From the NCBI GenBank assembly GCA_005883695.1, contig VBBV01000072.1, forward strand, positions 1-8,431: DNA of 8,431 nt, written 5' to 3'. Position numbers and translations under genes: made by a program. Numbering within the stretch: the first letter of the stretch is position 1; the number at the start of each line of letters is the position of its first letter. Positions 4,893 to 8,431 of the stretch are shown here, piece by piece. The DNA is from Candidatus Bathyarchaeota archaeon. GTDB lineage: Archaea; Thermoproteota; Bathyarchaeia; 40CM-2-53-6. The notes under the pieces were generated by a model. That model searched no databases, had not been told where the DNA came from, and worked only from the letters and a program-made list of their open reading frames with translations.

Positions 4893-7067
4893 CTATGCTT
4901 GTTCGAGAGCCTTCGTAATCACCATTCTCGAAGCTCGCAAAGCCGGATAAAGCGATCCAGATAGTACCGCGAGAATAGACAGTCCAAACGATTGAACTAT
5001 CGCACTGTACGGGATGACGAATGGAAGGTAGAACCCCGCGAGGGTCGTGCTGTTAGTCGCCCCCTCCAACAAGAGCAATCCTCCAGGAACAGCCAGGAGG
5101 AAACCGAACAGTCCTAGGATGATTCCCTCGCTGAGAAAAAGCCCTGCTATCTGTCTCCTGCCCATTCCCTGTGATCGCAAGAGCCCGATCTCTCGCTTTC
5201 TATCGTTCACGTTCATGATCATTGTGGAGGTTATTCCAAGGGTGGCGATAAGGAGGGCGAAGTAGAGAACGAGGAGGATTATCGTGAATATGCGGTTTAT
5301 CGTATCTCGTACGAGAGAAAGGAGTTGTCCGAGGGTCAGCGAGTTTTCGGCAAAATTATACTTCGGATACGAGGCCGCAATATCGTGAGCGATAGTGGAC
5401 GCTTCTGACTTGTACTGGGTCTTCAGATCTACAAGGAAGAGGGGGGCAATGTCTGCTGGTTCGTTTGGCGCGAGGAAGAATTGTTTCTGGGAATTGAAAG
5501 AGACAACGATTGATTCGCTGGCGAAGTTGTTTCCGAATTGGATATACTGGAGGATGGGCCCTGTGAATATTCCTGCTACTTGGAAGGGCTTGGTCTGGGT
5601 CCCGTTGAAAGTCGTTATGTCTATGTTATCGCCAACTGAGGCATCGAGTCTTGACGCCAATGAACTAGGCAAGAGGACTGTCTGGGGATTGTTCGCCAAC
5701 TCGGCATAGACTTGCTGTGGAGGGGGCGAGTTCACGAATTGGTAGTTTATGATCTGGGGGAATGTCGTTGGGTCGACAGCTAGGACCCCTACTGATGTGC
5801 TGTTGCCTGTCGGTCCGAGAGCCTTCGGGTTGAAGATAGGCGTGGGTCCGAGGGGAGTCGCAAGAGAGACTTGTGCAAAGCTGGTGAGATTGTTGGTGAA
5901 GCTGATCGGCAGAGATTGGTTCGCGACGAGGATTATGTCCGCTCCGAGTGCTTCTTGAATCCCTTGGTCGAGGGCGGTTTGGACCCCGCCTTGGATTCCG
6001 CCTAGCATGATTACGAAGCTGAGGGTGATGGTAATCATTCCGAACGAGATTGCGTTTCTGAGTAACCTCCGTCTTCCGTTTCTCGATGCGATGTATCCTA
6101 TTGCCCTTGAGAATGGTAGGAGCGGTGCAGAGAGTATTCGGCCCGATCGTCCGAATACGACGGCGCCAAGAATGACTAACCCCATCGGGATGAGCGCAAC
6201 GTCGAGGTATGACACATGGAAAGGCGTTAGTCTGGCAGCCTCTAGAGACCCAACCGCGAGCATGCCCAAGCTGACAAGGACGAGGATTGAATCTGGAATC
6301 CTCTTGCGAGAGTTTCGGGCCGAGGGCCGAATCGCTTGAATAATGTTGATTCGGCTTGCGGATGCGGCGGGGTAGAGCGATCCCGCGAAGACAGCTGCAA
6401 ACCCTGCTCCAAGTCCCATTAGAGTGATAGTTGGGGTAAGCTGGACTAGGGGGAGAGATGGGATCTGGAGAACGTTCTCAGCAACTGCCGTGAAGGCTCT
6501 CGAAAGGGCCAGCCCTGTGAAGACACCGGCGACCGTGCCAATAGTTCCAATCAGCATTCCCTCAACCAGGAAGATCTTGAAGATCTGTAATCGGCTGGTT
6601 CCAACAGCCCGCATCACTCCAATCTCGTACGTGCGTTCGTTTACTGTCATGAACAGGGTGTTGAAGACGATGAAGGCGCAAACGACGAGCGCCACAGCCA
6701 CCATCACGTTTAGCCCTAGCTCGAACCCGGCTGTTTGTCCCGCTATTCTCTGGACGGCTTCCGCCTTGGGAGCGTTTACGTTGAAAAGAGGTGAGCCAAG
6801 GAGACTTTGAATCTCGTCCCGGACCTGCGGCGCTCTGGTTGGATCCTTGAGAGTTGCGTAAATGTGGGAGATCATTCCCTGAAAGTTTAGTGCTGATTGA
6901 AGCTGAGAGAGGTCCACGTAAATCGAAGCGCCGATGTTGCGTAGGGGATGATTGATTCCAACCACTGACAGTGGAATAGTGAGATAGGCTCCGGTGACGT
7001 TCAGGGTGAAAACGTTGATGGTAGATCCGATTCTCAATCCGAACTTCTGGGCTAGCCCGTCATCCAC
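4893..7067 (-). CDS. MacB/FtsX-type ABC transporter permease, two modules, 5' end disrupted
   Basis: This membrane permease probably pairs with the adjacent ATPase. From GTG 7067 it has 724 residues: the rest of a first ectodomain (1 to about 115), an FtsX module with helices near 118-140, 166-190 and 214-238, linker helices near 258-275 and 286-306, a helix near 338-356, a second ectodomain (about 357-590), and a second FtsX module with helices near 592-616, 642-668 and 685-708. The duplicated FtsX signature is clear: NERTYEIGVMRAVGTSRLQI and NDRKREIGLLRSQGMGRRQI. GTG 7067 is only the first start codon in this frame and lies inside the ectodomain. The frame is open to 7517, and its translation resembles ectodomain back to about 7364. 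The expected N-terminal helix is absent, so the gene may be non-functional, misassembled or misread. Substrate is unknown; such systems act as lipoprotein, peptide or stress transporters. Confidence 0.85.
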   Translation of the reverse strand: MDDGLAQKFGLRIGSTINVFTLNVTGAYLTIPLSVVGINHPLRNIGASIYVDLSQLQSALNFQGMISHIYATLKDPTRAPQVRDEIQSLLGSPLFNVNAPKAEAVQRIAGQTAGFELGLNVMVAVALVVCAFIVFNTLFMTVNERTYEIGVMRAVGTSRLQIFKIFLVEGMLIGTIGTVAGVFTGLALSRAFTAVAENVLQIPSLPLVQLTPTITLMGLGAGFAAVFAGSLYPAASASRINIIQAIRPSARNSRKRIPDSILVLVSLGMLAVGSLEAARLTPFHVSYLDVALIPMGLVILGAVVFGRSGRILSAPLLPFSRAIGYIASRNGRRRLLRNAISFGMITITLSFVIMLGGIQGGVQTALDQGIQEALGADIILVANQSLPISFTNNLTSFAQVSLATPLGPTPIFNPKALGPTGNSTSVGVLAVDPTTFPQIINYQFVNSPPPQQVYAELANNPQTVLLPSSLASRLDASVGDNIDITTFNGTQTKPFQVAGIFTGPILQYIQFGNNFASESIVVSFNSQKQFFLAPNEPADIAPLFLVDLKTQYKSEASTIAHDIAASYPKYNFAENSLTLGQLLSLVRDTINRIFTIILLVLYFALLIATLGITSTMIMNVNDRKREIGLLRSQGMGRRQIAGLFLSEGIILGLFGFLLAVPGGLLLLEGATNSTTLAGFYLPFVIPYSAIVQSFGLSILAVLSGSLYPALRASRMVITKALEQA

Positions 7068-7423
7068 TGTCGCCTGGCCCTGTGAGAGAGTCTTTGTCCC
7101 AGTAATGTTGAAGCTGGAATAATCGAAGTCTGTCCCATTGACTCCGACCAGCTGGAATCTGGTCTTGTTGGCAGGTGGGCCGAACCCAAACCAGACTAGT
7201 CTTGCAGCTGTCTGTTGAACTCCAGAGGCGTTATTGACAATGTGCAGATAACGGCTCTCGAAAACAGGCGGAAGTTCGCCGTAACTTACGACGATATCAG
7301 TGCGGCCCCAGAACTTGTTGATGTAATTGGTAAACTCGCCAGTTGCACTTGCAGTTGCCAGATTAGCGCCGTTCTCGCTCGCCGCTTTGGGAGATTGCGA
7401 TAGGCAATCTTCGCAGAAAGCAA
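7068..7423 (-). pseudogene. Displaced 5' part of the permease gene, first membrane helix missing
   Basis: Two frames here look like parts of one permease. From TTG 7423, 21 bases after the ATPase stop, frame A reads LLSAKIAYRNLPKRRARTAL, the usual cytosolic lead-in of such permeases. It then degenerates and stops at 7286-7288. Frame B, which continues into the main ORF, becomes permease-like from about 7364, with NLATASATGEFTNY followed by FWGRTDIVVSYGELPP. No ATG, GTG or TTG occurs in frame B above 7067. The second module of the same protein has RNGRRRLLRNA, a helix, then GADIIL in the same order, so a helix of about 17-20 residues seems deleted near 7364-7367, with loss of frame. Genuine decay and an assembly error cannot be separated here. 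Confidence 0.65.
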
Positions 7424-7444
7424 GATCCAGGCTCAGCCTTCGCG

Positions 7445-8215
7445 CTAATTGGGCTGTGAGAGGGATCGCGCAGGCTCCGGGGGAACTGGCTCGATCGCTC
7501 TCAGTCGGTAGGACTCTCTAGGGGAGTGCTGCGATGCTTTGGTTATGATACCGTCGCGCATTTCAAACAGTTTCTCCGCCCGATCTGCGACTACTGGGTC
7601 GTGTGTGACGACAAGGACGGATGCGTTCTCTTTCTTCGCTGCTTCGTACATTATCTGCACCACTTCGGTGCCTGTTTTAGTATCGAGGTCCCCTGTCGGT
7701 TCGTCGGCGAGGATGATTTTCGGGTGATTTGCCAGGGCGCGTGCTATGGCGACACGTTGTTGCTCTCCGCCGCTCAGCTCATCTGGCAGATGGGTGAGGC
7801 GTTCCTTGAGGCCGACGCGATCGAGCATCAAACTAGCTCGTTCCTTCGCGGCCGATGGCTTCGTTCCTGCCGTCAACAGTGGCAGTTCCACGTTTTCCAG
7901 GGCTGTTAGTACAGGTATGAGGTTGTGGAATTGGAAGACGAAGCCTATCTTGTGACGTCTGAGCTTCGTGAGTTGACCGTCTTTCATGTCTGTAATGTCT
8001 TCTCCGTCAATGGTGATCTTGCCTGATGACGGTTTGTCTAGTGTTCCGATAATGTTGAGAAGAGTCGTCTTTCCCGATCCTGAAGGACCAGTTATGACTA
8101 CGAACTCTGCTTGGTAGAGTGTGAAGTTGACCCCCCGAAGCGCATGCACAGTGACGTTGCCGAGGCGGTAAGTCTTCTCCAATTTCGCAACTTCGACTAT
8201 GGCAGGGGTCTCCAA
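7445..8215 (-). CDS. ABC transporter ATP-binding protein, MacB/LolD type
   Basis: This is the cytosolic ATPase subunit that drives the neighbouring FtsX-type permease. Its 256 residues hold a complete nucleotide-binding domain: Walker A GPSGSGKT at 43-50, Q-loop Gln95 (VFQFHNLIP), signature LSGGEQQ at 147-153, Walker B IILADEP at 167-173, D-loop GDLD at 175-178 and H-loop His205 (VVTHD). The spacing and the [11 protein letters not shown] segment are typical of the MacB/LolD/FtsE branch. Residues after about 225 form a Pro/Ser/Arg-rich tail not needed for the fold. The start is TTG 8215, directly after an in-frame TAG; it keeps the first beta strand ([11 protein letters not shown]), so it is preferred over the TTG at residue 12. 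A BRE-TATA pair lies upstream, with a leader of about 11 bases. Every ATPase motif is intact. Confidence 0.95.
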   Translation of the reverse strand: METPAIVEVAKLEKTYRLGNVTVHALRGVNFTLYQAEFVVITGPSGSGKTTLLNIIGTLDKPSSGKITIDGEDITDMKDGQLTKLRRHKIGFVFQFHNLIPVLTALENVELPLLTAGTKPSAAKERASLMLDRVGLKERLTHLPDELSGGEQQRVAIARALANHPKIILADEPTGDLDTKTGTEVVQIMYEAAKKENASVLVVTHDPVVADRAEKLFEMRDGIITKASQHSPRESYRLRAIEPVPPEPARSLSQPN

Positions 8216-8249
8216 CTAGCCTCAGTCAGGGGTTAGGGGCTGAGGCCCG

Positions 8250-8264
8250 AAATATGTTCCTTTC
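8250..8264 (-). promoter_or_regulatory. BRE and TATA box of the ABC operon
   Basis: On the minus strand CGAAAGG (about 8258-8264, BRE-like) precedes ACATATTT (8250-8257). The TATA centre near 8253 predicts transcription from about 8226, some 11 bases before TTG 8215. Confidence 0.5.
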
Positions 8265-8281
8265 GAGGTCGCTCCCGAAGC

Positions 8282-8289
8282 GCTTAAGC
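8282..8289 (+). promoter_or_regulatory. TATA box of the exonuclease gene
   Basis: GCTTAAGC, preceded by purine-rich CGAA, is centred about 27 bases before ATG 8313. This fits a leaderless transcript. It lies back to back with the ABC operon promoter in the 97-base divergent gap. Confidence 0.4.
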
Positions 8290-8312
8290 CGTTAACCAGT
8301 AATCAACAAACC

Positions 8313-8431
8313 ATGGCTGCTAAGGTCGTCATTCTCGACATCGAGACGACATCACTCGAGGCGGACGCTGGAGTACTGGTTGGTGCTGGGCTCATGTCGG
8401 TTGTTGGACCGGGGGAGTATTTGGAAGCGAG
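8313..8431 (+). CDS. Predicted 3'-5' exonuclease, DEDD (RNase H-like, YprB type), N-terminal part
   Basis: Only the first 39 codons are in the window; the gene runs off the right edge. The translation starts MAAKVVILDIETTSLEADAG and continues to VLVGAGLMSVVGPGEYLEA. The beta strand ending in DIET is the Exo I motif of DEDD 3'-5' exonucleases, whose Asp and Glu bind catalytic metal ions. The following residues, with a small Gly-rich second strand, resemble PolB-exonuclease-like and YprB-type proteins common in archaea. The ATG is supported by a TATA box at leaderless distance. The remaining Exo II and III motifs lie outside the window, so activity and exact subfamily cannot be confirmed. Confidence 0.75.
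   Translation, partial: MAAKVVILDIETTSLEADAGVLVGAGLMSVVGPGEYLEA

Noticed and set aside
1779..8000. Plus-strand ORFs opposite purH, the methyltransferase, the permease and the ATPase
   Set aside because: All are antisense shadows of strongly supported minus-strand genes and show no recognisable domains.

Overview
The window looks archaeal. Several genes have TATA-like boxes about 26-28 bases upstream of a leaderless or nearly leaderless start, and T-rich stretches rather than classic hairpin-plus-U-tract terminators follow some genes. TTG is the apparent start codon in five genes or gene remnants, and base composition is mid-GC. The lineage cannot be fixed from this window; an uncultured Thermoproteota/Bathyarchaeia-type archaeon is a guess.

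Layout, left to right. (a) 1-651, plus strand: C-terminal part of purM (AIR synthetase). (b) 682-1729, all minus strand: a single CDGSH iron-sulfur protein, a two-helix SHOCT-domain membrane protein whose upstream region carries a tandem 14-bp repeat, and a small unrecognised protein with one membrane helix. (c) 1773-3451, minus strand: purH split into two overlapping ORFs, an IMP cyclohydrolase domain followed by an AICAR transformylase domain, sharing an ATGA. (d) 3515-4114, minus strand: a class I SAM-dependent methyltransferase with a perfect inverted repeat around its stop codon. (e) 4254-8215, minus strand: a MacB/LolD-type ABC ATPase, a large two-module FtsX/MacB permease, and a small two-helix surface protein. 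(f) 8313-8431, plus strand: the start of a DEDD-type 3'-5' exonuclease, divergent from the ABC genes.

PurM and PurH are both de novo purine synthesis enzymes (step 5 and the last two steps). Here they are convergent and separated by about 1.1 kb of small unrelated genes, so they are not one operon. The ABC genes read as one transcription unit starting near 8226: ATPase, then permease, then possibly the 183-aa membrane protein.

The most notable observation is that the permease gene is broken at its 5' end. The conserved N-terminal segment (frame starting at TTG 7423) and the ectodomain (a different frame) are both present. The first membrane helix that should lie between them is missing, as comparison with the second half of the same protein shows. 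Second is the tandem 14-bp palindrome-containing repeat before the SHOCT gene, a good operator candidate. No CRISPR array, transposon, rRNA or tRNA was seen, and I found no convincing new multi-gene system beyond these points.
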